Source: Topomyia yanbarensis (taxonomy: Eukaryota; Arthropoda; Insecta; Diptera; Culicidae). Taken from it: a stretch of 64,000 nucleotides of DNA. The position numbers and the translations under genes were made by a program. Shown here one piece after another: positions 44,186 to 56,241 of the stretch (the first letter of the stretch is position 1; each line of letters begins with the position of its first letter). The stretch lies in assembly GCF_030247195.1 (NCBI RefSeq), contig NC_080672.1, positions 189,899,471-189,963,470 on the forward strand, given 5' to 3'. Under the pieces are notes generated by a model. The model was given only the letters and a program-made list of their open reading frames with translations, was not told where the DNA came from and did not search any database.

Positions 44186-47100
44186 TAGGGTGACAATAAA
44201 ACGACCATTTTTGAAATCACTAATCTACACCCCCTAGCGTCGTTCCAAATCATGAAAAAATGACACTGTCCAAATTTGAGCGAAATTGGTTAACCCTAAC
44301 CCCTCCCCCAAAGAGCTTAAAGTTTGTATGGGATTTTTGGCCAAAATGTATGGGGAAACACTCGCAGTTCACAAAATTGCCACTAGAGGTCGCTGCAAAC
44401 TTCCGATCCCTGACCTAGGAAGGAGTTAACCTTTTGAATGCTGAAGATATGCTGAACAAGTTTGTCGAAGACTGCAAGACAATCCAACCAACCGTTAAAG
44501 AGTTATTAACGTTTAAAGTTGGATACTGCTGCTTAACATTCACAAAGAGCGTACTCCGCTTATCTCGTGTATGTGAACCACGAGTGAAACTGGGACAAAG
44601 TTAGAAAAAACTCATATATCTCTGAAACGATAAAAGATAGAAAGTTATGATGTTCCACAAAGTTGTAGAGGAATAAAAGGACTTTTTGGTTTCACTAGAA
44701 AGTTTCAGGATTTCTCCGCAAGGTGGCGGTAGTGAGCCAAGCAATTTAAAGGGAATACTCCTATCTGTACAACGGTAAGAGATGGAGCATTTGGATGTTC
44801 TACAGAGTTGTAGAGAAGCAAAAAATATTTTCTTTTCTCATTTGAAAAATGCAGAATTCTACCACATGGTGGCGCCAGTGATCAAAATTAATTCAAGGTA
44901 ATACTTCTATCCATACAATGGTAAGAGCTAGTGCAATCTGATGTTCTGCGAAGTTATACAGGATTTCATAGGCTTTCGTGTCTCGTTATTAAAATTGGAA
45001 TAAGGACGCATATATACTGTGTGTATGAAGCTTAAGGGGTTACATACCTGTTTTTTATTTTTCAAAAAATCGAATTTTTTATTACTTTATCTGAAAGTAC
45101 AACTCCTTGAGAATATTTTTACAAATTTTATAGAGATCCGAGAAATAGATAGAAAGTTACAGCGCTTCCAAGCGTGCTTCGTCTACCAAGCGCAATGGTA
45201 ATTTGAAACTCGATTATCTCGAAATACCGATTTTAAAAAAAATGGTTTGCCCGTGATCACGATTCCTGAAATACCACTCAACCGATTGTCTTTATTTTTT
45301 TTTTAAATCGATCGTAATTAATTTTTCTCATACTTTAACAATTCCTTTTTGTTTGTTTTGTAGATGAGAATTTTTTAATACAATTTTAAAAGCCTAAAAC
45401 AGCGATTTATTATTTATTATAACGTTCACGAATTCAGGAAAAATATTGAAATGTAGTTATTCAACTAGGTCGACTAATAGAAACCGACTAAAATTACAAT
45501 TATTTTGTTCAAGATGTGTGGTTCGGTGCACAAAATTAGCGGTAACCAATCACGAACTGGTTTTAGTTGGGTGTTGTAAAATACGTTTTTTTCGGCTCGG
45601 TGCATGAAGTTAGCAGTAAAGAATCACGAACTGGTTACGGGCGTGTGTTTAAAATCCGGTTTTTCGTCGTGCATGCTACTCTCTAACTATCAGAAATGAA
45701 AATAATTTCCTCTGCTAGTAGTAGGTAACGACACAAATTGATTCATCCACCAGCCGTGTACAGTTCACAAATATTTTTTCCCGGAATTGTACAGCCCTTG
45801 AAGAACCCTGTACGCTCTAAACAGCTCTACACAAAAAATTGAAATAAAACTGTAGCGGACCTACATTTAAAATTTCTCATCATTTCAGTGTCCGGTTGGT
45901 GCATCATATTGAAGGCTCTGACCGAGCTGAGCTGAAACTTTTCCCCATTTCCAAGTAGTTTTTTTCGAAAGATTTTTCAAAACAGGTTTTCGTTATTATT
46001 GCATGTCATACATACCTCAAAATTTTATACAACATTGTTGAACTTGCAGTATGATATGAAAAGATATGAGCGTTCTAAACCTTACACGACTTTCATCCCG
46101 AAATTTTGAAAAGGGCCCGTATATTGAATGATAAGTCGCTAGCCACAACAAAAACGGAACAGCACTTCATAGTATAATGGGTTCCGCCGCGGTACAATTT
46201 TCGAAAAAGGACACTTATTGGCTTACTTTGGGGTCCTAGAAATAATGTCACTGTTGAGATACTTAGTACTTTGGAATGGACAGGGCTTCAGAATGTAAAT
46301 TTAGCAGGAATTTTATCTTTTTGCTAAAATTAAATGATTTAGCCTTACAATATGTTTGGCAAAGTTGTTGTACTTTACAAGCCCTTTATTTTGCTTTAAA
46401 TAGAAGCTAGGGTTGTTCTAACTTTAGCAATATTTAAAATGAAACTTTTGAACGGTTCGAGATAGAGTTTGACTATTATCGATGAAGTTGTAGAACAACA
46501 CATTTTAGCCAAATTTGCTGAAGACACGCAAGCTCTAGCTTTTATACTTTCCATTGCCCGACAAATCCAACTGTAAGCTGTAAGGTGTTCCTTAAAAACG
46601 GTTTTATTTCTATGAAAAGTTTTCATTTTGCACTAAAGTACCCTATGGGCAGGGGCACAAGATTATTTTAAGGTGCATAATTTTCTTTAAAACTCCAACT
46701 ACCAAAAATTTGTCGTTTGAAAGGTATGAGAACTTTTTTATAAAAAAAATATAACTTTTTCATATAGCCATTATCTTCGATTAGGACACTTAATATTAAA
46801 TACCGTTGTTGTCATATGATATAGCATGCTTTGTAGTATAGATCGCAAAAAATGACAAATACAATATTTTTTACGTCTTGCAATATTTACTCATAAAAGA
46901 GTTTATTTTTAGTAAAAAGTATATATAACTTTCTAACGAGAGATGCTAGAGGTTCTGTACATTGAGACAAAATGCTCTCCTTCAAAATATCTGTAAGTTT
47001 TTCTTACGTGATTCTTATGGACAATTAAAACTGCAAAAGTTATATAAAGAAAACCATTTGTTAAGAAACATCCTATTTTTTTGGTAAATTTGTTGTAAAA

Positions 47101-49758
47101 TGGAAAATACACGACATAGAGTTCCAGTGTCTTCGACCAAGTTTTTTAAAATTTTATTTTCTACGAAGCTCTATCTCGAACCATTTAAAAGTTAATTTTA
47201 AGATTTAAAAAAATTAGAACCACCCACATTAAAACGCTAGGTTCTATTATTCAAAAGATATAAGAACTTATAATATCAAAAATAGAATTTTTGAACTTTA
47301 TGAACTTTTAGAAAAGAACGTATTCGTTATTTTTTGCTCAATTATAACTCTAGTAATGACCTTAGTTATACTTGAAAAAGAATTATTATTTGTTTGCCCC
47401 AATGAGTGATATTGTTATTGTTGGCGAAATAGTGCTCATAACTCATCAGCAAAAATAGTTAGATATAATAGTTGCCATGAAACAGATATAAATAGTTGCC
47501 ATGAAACAAGTTATTTTCCTTAAAACAATCTTACTTCACTTTTAAATCAATACCGCAAAAGTTATTTGACTAAAACAGTTTTTCTGATAAACACTAAGAA
47601 ACACCCTAACCTTCAATTTTAAAATAAAAGTATAAGTTGTAAAATGAAAAGTATGATAGGTAGAGCCCACATGTCTTCAGCAAACTTTTCCAAGATTTGT
47701 CGTTCTACAACTTCGTTGAAGGTTATTTGGCTCTAGCTGGAATAATTAAAAAGTTATTTTTTTGATCTTGGTACAATTACCCAATCTGTTTTTTAACAAA
47801 AAGAAGAAACCCACAAACTACGAAAACTTCTCCAAAGACTTATTAAGGCTAAGTTGTTTAGATTTAGAAAAATCTCAAAATTCCTGCTAAATTTACATTC
47901 TGGACCACTGTGGAATGGTAATCCTTATTTCTATGACCTCACATGGACTACAATTCCAAAGTATTGATTTGAATTGTTCAGTTTGGAAGTTTTGTGTGGT
48001 ATCAGATACGACGAAAAATTGACCATCGGGTCTTCAAATGGGCGTAGTATCCTTTGCCTAGTACCAAAATATCAGTCCTGTACTCGTATAACCAATATAA
48101 TTTAAATTGGGTTCGCAGCACATGGCACGTCTTGAGGCGACCAACGAGCACCGACGACAACAACATACACTATATTCCTCCGGCGATAGCGAGCAACATG
48201 CGCGATGAACCGCATAAAATACCCAGCTGTCGAGACGATCCACCCATTCTAGAAGATCTGCAAAAGCAAAATTCAAATATCTGGTGATGTGGTGATCTGG
48301 TGGGCAGGTAGCGCAATTGGCATGCACGCTTTGCTTATTTGCAAAAATGGAGGATGCTGAATATAATAGAAGCACAGCGCGAATTGGATTATAGCCTACT
48401 TAGGTATTTATCCCAGGCTGGCAATATTCTAGCACAATATATTACTTAAGCCCTGTAGTCCGCGTAAGAAAACAGAATATATTTCGAGCAGCCTATTTTT
48501 AAGTTATAAGTGAGGCCAGATTTGATGAAAAAGTCACTAATTGGCATTCGAATGACCCTAGTAGTTCTCACCTATCACCAAATTATCAGCCCTGTAATCG
48601 TTCAACCAATGCCAGTCTAACTGGATTCACAGCGCATTGTGTTCGCTTCTTCTGCGAGAGGTAATAAACGAGCACTGACGCGCGGCACTATACACGACAT
48701 CTCTGAGACAAGAGCGCTCTTAAAGTTAGTCAACAGTTAGTTAAAAAAATTAAAAATGCTATATAAATGAATGCAACAGGAGAAATATAAATGGGGTTAC
48801 GAAGAAATTTAAGAATATAGGTTTTATCATAGCATGATAGTCTTAAGAAAACTTTGTAATATGTTATGTATAATAAAAGAATCTCTGCACAAGAAATAGG
48901 AGTAAAAATTCGAAAAAAATAGATTATTTGCACCACTAAGCGGCGTAAATTCTATTTTTACAACAAGAAACGAAAGCCTTTGAAATACTATACAGCTTCG
49001 CATAACATCAGATTGCACTATCTCTTACCATTGTATGGATAGGAGTATTACCTTGAATTAATTTTGATCACTGGCGCCACCATGTGGTAGAATTCTGCAT
49101 TTTTCAAATGAGAAAAGAAAATATTTTTTGCTTCACTACAACTTTGTAGAACATCCAAATGTTCCATCTCTTACCGTTGTACAGATAGGAGTATTCCCTT
49201 TAAATTGCTTGGCTCACTACCGCCACCTTGCGGAGAAATCCTGAAACTTTCTAGTGAAACCAAAAAGTCCTTTTATTCCTCTACAACTTTGTGGAACATC
49301 ATAACTTTCTATCTTTTATCGTTTCAGAGATATATGAGTTTTTCCTAACTTTGTCCCAGTTTCACTCGTGGTTCACATACACGAGATAAGCGGAGTACGC
49401 CCTTTGCGAATGTTAAGCAGCAGTATCCAACTTTAAACGTTAATAACTCTTTAACGGTTGGTTGGATTGTCTTGCAGTCTTCGACAAACTTGTTCAGCAT
49501 ATCTTCAAAAGGTTAACTCCTTCCTAGGTCAGTGATCGGAAGTTTCCAGCGACCTCTAGCGGCGATTTTGTGAACTGCGAGTGTTTCCCCATACATTTTG
49601 GCCAAAAATCCCATACAAACTTTAAGCTCTTTGGGGGAGGGGTTAGGGTTAACCGATTTCGCTCAAATTTGGACAGTGTCATTTTTTCATGATTTGGAAC
49701 GACGCTAGGGGGTGTAGGTTGCGAAATTTTTTTTTTCATATAAATCATTGTCACCCTA
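44186..49758. mobile_element. 5.57-kb palindromic hAT-like element with about 0.8-kb TIRs
   Basis: It begins TAGGGTGACAAT and ends ATTGTCACCCTA. The outer arms (about 44186-45010 and 48940-49758) are nearly identical inverted copies, with an estimated few percent divergence by eye. Flanks TTACTCCT and ATACTCCT agree at 7 of 8 positions, as expected for an hAT-type duplication. Inside there is a second, more diverged inverted pair (about 46270-46570 and 47660-47915). There is also a direct pair about 525 bp apart (about 48000-48200 and 48515-48720). No transposase frame longer than about 100 codons is present, so it looks non-autonomous. Confidence 0.8.
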
Positions 49759-50040
49759 ATACTCCTACTAACAAAAATATTCTCCTCCTGTGATACTTGT
49801 GGAGTGCGAAGTAGTATATACGGCCTCTAGAAAAAGCAAGTATCGGACTAACCATTCCGTCCGCGATCTACGTTCGGGCCTGGCCGGCGCCGGTATTGAT
49901 CAATTTAGGATTACCAGGAGTTGCACATTGAAAGATGTTTCGCTACCCCCAAGCATAATTAGATAATTATTCCCTGTGCAACTTCAGCTAGTCCAGATCA
50001 ATAACGGAGTAGCAGCCAGGGGTGGTCGCGCAAGCTCAAG
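49759..50040 (+). mobile_element. SINE-like repeat, right half
   Basis: It resumes with ATACTCCTACTAACAAAAA after the palindromic element and ends directly at the second copy of the 18-bp direct repeat. It has no A tail. Confidence 0.6.
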
Positions 50041-50095
50041 CTATTGGTCCAACTGAAGGCATGAATTTGGGCTGCTAGGATCAAGGGCAGGGCCA
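50041..50095 (+). repeat. Continuation of the GATCGCG array
   Basis: CCAACTGAAGGCATGAATTT and GCTGCTAGGATCAAGG follow the order seen in the unit near 42155-42195 (CCACCTGAAGG ... TGCTACTAGG). Confidence 0.65.
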
Positions 50096-51578
50096 GTGCA
50101 GTAAAATTTCATTTCATTCAATCGAAACTGAATGAACGCAGTCAATCAGTCGTCTACAGTAGCATTCATATTCATTTAACGCATCAGTTGCTGTTGATCT
50201 GAAGCTCAGTTCATGGCTCTTCACTCACCACCGCCTTCAAATGAGTCGCAGTTCATATTCAACCACTTTTGTTTGATCCTCTCAAATGAATAGATCCGCT
50301 TTCAGTTTACCCAGTGAGCACTATTCAAATGAGATCCGGGTAAACCTAAGACAAGAAGAGACAACTGGCTTCGTTTTTTGGTTTTCTTGCCTTTCTTATG
50401 CCCTGCTTAATAATTGATGACAGATGACTGTATGCAGCTAGTGAGGTTGGCAGTGCAACCAATTTCTTTGTCATATTCAGATATGTTGCTATAATATACA
50501 TAACATTGACCGTTTTATTAACTCATATTTCGCCATAATTTATCTGATACTAATCAATCCAACATTTTTATCACATACTACATGTTTCTAGCAGATTTGG
50601 CAAGCACAACAGCCTATTCATCAGAATCAAATCTGCAACAAAAATTGAACTAGAGATGAACATACTACCAAATAACGTTTTTCATTGCAACCAGCTCTAA
50701 CAAGCTGTTATTACCAGATTCATTATTTTTCGTCTGAAATCTGCCGAAATTAAGAAAATTTGAAAAAGAAATATGATAGCCGCAGTATGCTATGGGATGA
50801 TGCTGAGCGCCCCAGAATAAGATTTTAATCCACCATAACCTGAACTCTTTTTATACCACTGGTGAGTAAAATGGTTCGGGAACGTACAAAAGATTCGATT
50901 TCCAATGAATTTTACTCAAACAAACAATAAACTACATTGTTGCATCGATTTTGTTGGTTATTTTCGGCAAATTTGAGACTAAGAGAAACGAAAGCAATGA
51001 AATTGAAAGACGGATAGGTATTCTAGAGCGAATCAGTTATAAACTTAGAACGGAAAACTAGGACTAGGCAGGCTCATATGGACATGATCGAAAGGAAATG
51101 TGAAGAATTCTTTGCCTTCTGCTAAGTAGGAGTTGGGCGTTGCACCCAAGTCCACCGCATGGTCTATGGTAGAACATAACTCATCATCATATTTTACCGC
51201 CGACGCCGGCAAAAAATTCTTCACAAATCCTCGCCTAGAACGACCATGCGATCATTCTTCTCCCTTTCTGCTAGCATCAATCCGTGAATACATAGTAACC
51301 ATAAACTACATTGTGTCTAATATTATGATGAATTCTCAACTAGTTGCTATAGTGGTATCTAAAGAAAGATTTAAATGAATCCTCACGTTTAGCAAATGGT
51401 CATAAATTTAGGATTTTGTGGATGTGTAGATTGAAACCTTCAAAACAGTAAAATTGGAGGTACAGTATCATGCCGAGGGCATAACAAGCATTTAAGTAAT
51501 TATGATCTAAGTGAAATGGTTGTTACGAACTTGGATATTGTTACGAATTTATATTTTGTTACGAGCTTGGATGAAACA
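50096..51578. other. Non-coding region with TTCAAATGA-type short repeats
   Basis: About 50110-50340 is rich in ATTCA/TCAAATGA/AATGAAC phrases in both orientations, possibly a small element. The rest is AT-rich with no gene. Confidence 0.4.
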
Positions 51579-52937
51579 ATTTAATTTACTGTCGAAAATT
51601 TGTCTGAGTTTTAGTATTTTTGGGAGAAAAAATCTGGGTTTTGGTTCCTTCCAAAGAAAAGTTTTCTGGCATTTGGTACTTTCTGGAAATAATCAGTTTT
51701 CAGAGATATGTTATTTTCTGGAAAATATATTTCTGGGAAAAACTTCAGGTTCAGCAATTTATTTTCTGGTTTTCGGGGAAATGTTATAAAATCGATTAAA
51801 CAATATAGTTTAATCGTATTTTTTTTGGCTGCATGTAGCTTTTAAATAGTTTACAATTGGCGATTTGCGGCAAAACTAACATTAGTTATGCGACACATAT
51901 GATTAAGCTTATGAACTGGCAAAGTGACACAGTTTGTATTGTTTTACTCGCTAGTGAGTCGTAGCTTCCAACAAAAACTTCATTTTCTTCTCGGAAAAAG
52001 CTTATCAGAGCCAAAATATGAATGAAACGAGTAAGAAGTTAAGTTTTATTTGCAATTATTCTGAATTTACAGTCATTTGAAACTATTTGGCTCATACATT
52101 TCTTCGAAATGTAATCGGGGTATTATGGTGGTTATAAAAATGCTTTCCATAAATAAAGTTTCAACTGGAAACCGATACCCAAGTAGTACCAATGTTAAAC
52201 TACTTCATATTTTGGACTACGTAGGAGATTTTGTTAAGCATATCAGAGAGAAGGATCAGCTGTGTATGATGCAAAGCTGAAACTTTCCAATTAGCCGGTA
52301 TATTCATTCCTTGCGTGATCCGGAGAGTTTAATGAATTTACACCATCTCGTGAAGGTTTAGTTTGACTTTGGAGGAATGGGAAATGATGTTGAGGCGAAT
52401 ACGGTGTTCAACAAAATTACATTTTGGAACCGCACACATGTAACTCTGCGAATGATATTAGAAACCACTATGTTTTATACCCTTTTCGCAAGATGTTTAC
52501 TCATCATCTTATAAAATGATAGTTTTCCTTCGTTTTCGTAAGCAATTCTCAACAAATTTAAAGGTATGCACTATGACTAGTATTTCAAGTAAACCACACA
52601 TTTCACTCTACGGAGTCTGTTTTCATAGGAGCGGTGGAAACCAATCATTGTTATACACGTTTCTGGGAGTGAGTAAAAAAATCAAAGCAATCCAAGAAGA
52701 TTTTGACTCTTAAGTTTTTACTCCTGATTTTGGCTCCACCTGTTCACTCCGGTTTGTGATTCTTGTTCTTTCTTCGCTTATAGACCGAATTTAATTTCAA
52801 ACTTTGCTAGCAGTTCTTCAAGATTTGTACGTTCAATTATACCAGCAGCAAGTATATACTGAAGCAAGTCCTTTGTTTTCAATTTATTTTTTAACGGATA
52901 TATTATTCCAACAATAGTCACGGGGAAACATATTGTT
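51579..52937. repeat. 1.36-kb duplicated segment, copy 1
   Basis: It starts CAATTTAATTTACTGTCG and ends GGGGAAACATATTGTTCT. It is collinear and nearly identical with 57835-59195 in the same orientation, differing by scattered substitutions and small indels. No terminal inverted repeats or coding frame were found. Its nature (segmental duplication or an unrecognised element) is unknown. Confidence 0.85.
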
Positions 52938-53390
52938 CTATTGTCAGTTATGTAATAAGACGGCACACTAAGGAAAGCCATGTGCCAAAACAACTACAGA
53001 AAATTCATCTACTACAACCCACACCACCAAACAGCCTTGGACATCTACTGATACACCACAAACAGCCGATCAAAAAATGCATGCCGGACAAACAATATTC
53101 CACTGTATCCCAAACCCAATAGTTAACGTACGCAAGGAAGAAATAAACAAGAAGGAAGACAGCTATACCAGAGTCACACGAAAACACAAGGAGCACCAAG
53201 AATCTAATAGACGAACAAAGCTCCAACGATGAAGACATGAACGTAAACACGAGCGAGGGAGAGGGCAGACAGACTGCAAGAGCAGCAAGCGACAGTAGGT
53301 AATCCTGACCATTGCTCACCACCAAGAAAGAAGATAAACACGAGAAGCAAAAAGCAGTGCGCCCAGAAAGGCAGCAATAATATTTGATTA
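52938..53390. other. Non-coding stretch
   Basis: No feature recognised apart from short chance frames. Confidence 0.35.
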
Positions 53391-53826
53391 TTTTTGAAGT
53401 AGAATACTTCTAACGTTTCAATATGGGGTGCCGTTTCAAAAATTTCACTTGAGAAATTTTCCCAGATTTGAAATGCGAATATCTTCCGTTCTACTGGACG
53501 AAATCGCAATATTTTTGCACTATCTGATCGGAAATTTGTGCACGTATTTCGTATTAAATTTCGGAATTACTGAGACTACTATAAATAAACCAAAACAAGG
53601 ATTTTCAGAAAATCCTTCGAAAACAGCGAGGAAAATGCGCAATTTGCCAGCATATCCCACGCAGAGTCGTCAAAAAGGAGCATGTAAGCGTTTCATTACA
53701 TACGGGAATGTTATATATACAGGTCACGCGAGCTTGTTTTGTATCAGTGGGTGCTCGCTTACCACACGAGCAAGATGCTCGTCCGGACGGTACATGTTTG
53801 CGTTATCATGTTTGCGTTCCCGTACC

Positions 53827-54070
53827 AAGCGTCATCGCAACGTTCTTCGTGATAAAATCCAGGGAATCACCAAATCTGCCATTCGGCGTCTGGCTCGTCG
53901 TGGTGGTGTAAAATGCATCTCCGATTTAATCTACGAATGCTGAGGGTGTGCAGGAAAATGTCACCCGAGATGCCGTGACCTACACTGAACACGCCACGCG
54001 CAAAACCGCAATGAATGTCGTCTATACTCTGAAGCGGCAGTGACGCACTTTGTATGGATTTGGAAGTTGA
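53827..54070 (+). pseudogene. Histone H4 pseudogene
   Basis: From 53827 the frame reads [20 protein letters not shown], then RLARRGGVK, which is the H4 core. Changes are visible at K-to-N, N-to-K, P-to-S and, further on, R-to-C and G-to-D. The frame stops at 53943 after IYEC. Later H4 blocks are found in other frames ([29 protein letters not shown]) up to a stop at 54068-54070. The first 15 or so residues of H4 are replaced by unrelated sequence. Small deletions after IYE explain the frame loss. A histone stem-loop follows 32 bp downstream. Confidence 0.88.
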
Positions 54071-54102
54071 AAAGGTAGAACTCACTTGTATCATTATAAA
54101 AA

Positions 54103-54118
54103 GGCCCTTTTCAGGGCC
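54103..54118 (+). promoter_or_regulatory. Histone mRNA 3' stem-loop
   Basis: GGCCCTTTTCAGGGCC has a 6-bp stem and 4-nt TTTC loop and is followed by ACCA, the stem-loop bound by SLBP in replication-dependent histone mRNAs. A purine-rich CAAAGAATA follows about 14 nt later, like a histone downstream element. Confidence 0.9.
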
Positions 54119-54501
54119 ACCAGAATCATTTCAAAGAATAAGTTTGCATTTTCTGTTTCATGGACTGTTTCTCCCTGGAGAGCAATTTGGGTTAAACCCC
54201 AAATTATGATTTATTTCAGTACGCAAATTGCAAATATGGTCAGAAAGAAACTGGAGTGAAGTGGAAAACATTTTTACTAGGCGCATTCAAAAAAAGTTTC
54301 AATTCTCAAACATTTTACCAAAGTGCCGTATTACATTACTCTCCTTACCCTGAGTGTTCGATAATCTCCGTATTGGAAACACAATTTCAATTTTGTTCTT
54401 TATCAAAAATATGTGGTCGACCAACGAAAGGGTGGAGCTACGAAGAACACATATTGAGGACAACACAAAAAAGGACGAGCTTACATTGTGCTGCAGTCAG
54501 G

Positions 54502-54508
54502 TATAAAA
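54502..54508 (+). promoter_or_regulatory. TATA box of H2B relic 1
   Basis: TATAAAA lies about 70 bp upstream of the remaining H2B coding piece, in a GTGCTGCAGTCAGG context. The same sequence is at 56018-56024 in the second unit. Confidence 0.5.
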
Positions 54509-54572
54509 ACTCAGCATGCTGTTGCTCACGCTCTGTTCGTTTCCAGCCTCAGCATGCAGCAGTTCGTTTGCA

Positions 54573-54685
54573 GCATCTCCCGCAAAATTCAAACCGCCGT
54601 CCGTTTGCTGCTGTTAGAAGAGTTGGCCAAGCACGCCGTCTTGCATGGTACCAAAACTGTTACCATATACACCAGCTCCAAGTAA
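54573..54685 (+). pseudogene. Histone H2B pseudogene, C-terminal third (copy 1)
   Basis: The frame reads [14 protein letters not shown], then ELAKHAV and VTIYTSSK before TAA, which is the C-terminus of H2B. A Pro-Gly pair usual before ELAKHAV is replaced by Leu-Glu. The N-terminal tail and most of the histone fold are gone: a promoter-like TATA region is joined almost directly to the C-terminal part, suggesting an internal deletion. The open frame upstream has no ATG. A histone stem-loop follows 25 bp after the stop. Confidence 0.88.
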
Positions 54686-54709
54686 ATTTCGAAAACTGCC
54701 CAAACAAAA

Positions 54710-54725
54710 GGCCCTTTTCAGGGCC
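54710..54725 (+). promoter_or_regulatory. Histone 3' stem-loop of H2B relic 1
   Basis: It has the same 16-nt stem-loop as at 54103, followed by ATCA and a GACAAAGAATG purine-rich block. Confidence 0.9.
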
Positions 54726-55451
54726 ATCAATTTATCGACAAAGAATGAAATTGAAGTTTTGTTATTACAAGCATCAGAAAGTGGCTTGTCAAGAGCGTTG
54801 GATGGTAAGTGAGCCACTTGTAAACAATACCGTCGCTTTCACGTAGAATGGCACAAAATCAAAAGTTATTTGTAGACAGGTTAGTGTAATGATTCAATTT
54901 ACAAAAATCGAACGTTTTCTAACGTTTCGATGTAGGTGTTCCGTTTCAAAATTTTCGGCCAGAATGCTGCCTGTTTTTTCAAACGTGAAAATCTGCTGTT
55001 GTATTGAATGAAAACCTTCGATTTTTGCGCTGATTGGAAATAGTTGTGACTATTTCTGTAGAATGTACAATTACTGAAAATAACGGATTTTGTGAAAGCA
55101 GTGGTTGGTCCATACAATTCGATTCCAAGCGAGCCAGACTAGTTTTCGTTGGAAGGTCCACCTCTGACAATAGAAGTAAACTATTTTATTTTGAATTCAA
55201 CTAACTTCCTTGAAAACTGCACAGTTAAAAAACTTTTGGGAAAAACGCGCAAACCTAAATTTTCCACTATAATGGAAACTTCCTGTGCCCCGCCGCATCA
55301 TCAAGATTGATAGTAATTCAAGCCGGGAGGAAAGAGGTTGTAAGGCAATGGAAAACGAAAATTTCATTTATATCTTACTGGAATATAATTGGCTGGTCCT
55401 GAAAAGAACTTGTTGGTTTGTGGTTTATTTTGGGGTCACAATTTAGGCCTG

Positions 55452-55625
55452 CTCCATTGCTGATAGCTGTGAATTTCTCGCAGGGCGACAGTTTCTGTTC
55501 AGTAGTGATGAGGCTTCCTAACGCCAACCGTGACTGGGGTACTTTTACACGACCTTCGTTGCTTACTGCTTGCGGGGAGGCTTTCCTCTGGTGGACTTAC
55601 GAGCGGTATGTTTGGTACGGGCCAT
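55452..55625 (-). pseudogene. Histone H3 pseudogene (copy 1)
   Basis: On the minus strand from ATG at 55625 the frame reads MARTKHTARKSTRGKPPRKQ then TAA. This is the H3 tail with Q-to-H, G-to-R and A-to-P changes. Beyond the stop, H3 sequence continues in shifted frames (ATK, then KKPHHY, TVALREI). It is lost after about 55452, so the histone fold is missing. It is transcriptionally opposite to the H2B relic beside it. Confidence 0.88.
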
Positions 55626-56017
55626 TTATCCACAAAGAATCGAATTGAAATTTTGTTATTACAAGCATCCGAAAGTAGCTTGCCAAGAGCGTTCGATGGC
55701 AAGTGAGCTACTTGTGAACAATATCGTAGATTTCACGTAGAATGACACAAAATAAAGTTATCATTTGTGTGTTTGTTTACAGTTTCGTGTTTACTAGGCG
55801 CATTCAAAAAAGGTTTTAATTCTCAAACTTTTACCAAGGTGTCGTATTACATTACTCTCTTTACCCTGAGTGTTCGATAACCTCCGTATTGGAAACACAA
55901 TTTCAATTTTGTTCTTTATCAAAAATATGTGGTCCACCAACGAAAGGGTGGAGCTACGAAGAACACATATTGAGGACAACACAAAAAAGGACGAGCTTAC
56001 ATTGTGCTGCAGTCAGG

Positions 56018-56024
56018 TATAAAA
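56018..56024 (+). promoter_or_regulatory. TATA box of H2B relic 2
   Basis: It has the same TATAAAA and flanks as at 54502. Confidence 0.5.
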
Positions 56025-56088
56025 ACTCAGCATGCTGTTGCTCACGCTCTGTTCGTTTCCAGCATCAGCATGCAGCAGTTCGTTTGCA

Positions 56089-56201
56089 GCATCTCCCGCA
56101 AAATTCAAACCGCCGTCCGTTTGCTGCTGTTAGAAGAGTTGGCCAAGCACGCCGTCTTCCATGGTACCAAAACTGTTACCATATACACCAGCTCCAAGTA
56201 A
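56089..56201 (+). pseudogene. Histone H2B pseudogene, C-terminal third (copy 2)
   Basis: It is nearly identical to copy 1, ending [18 protein letters not shown]. It shares the same internal deletion and the same Leu-Glu replacement, so it arose by duplication of an already broken gene rather than by independent decay. A stem-loop follows at 56226. Confidence 0.88.
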
Positions 56202-56225
56202 ATTCCGAACACTGTCCAAACAAAA

Positions 56226-56241
56226 GGCCCTTTTCAGGGCC
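56226..56241 (+). promoter_or_regulatory. Histone 3' stem-loop of H2B relic 2
   Basis: Perfect copy of GGCCCTTTTCAGGGCC followed by ATCA. Confidence 0.9.

Noticed and set aside
49524..49754. Minus-strand frame at the end of the palindromic element, possible transposase remnant
   Set aside because: It lies wholly within the terminal inverted repeat and has no catalytic motif.
53005..53509. Overlapping minus-strand frames of about 100 codons with hydrophobic runs
   Set aside because: They lie in AT-rich non-coding sequence beside the histone island, with no domain and no credible start context.
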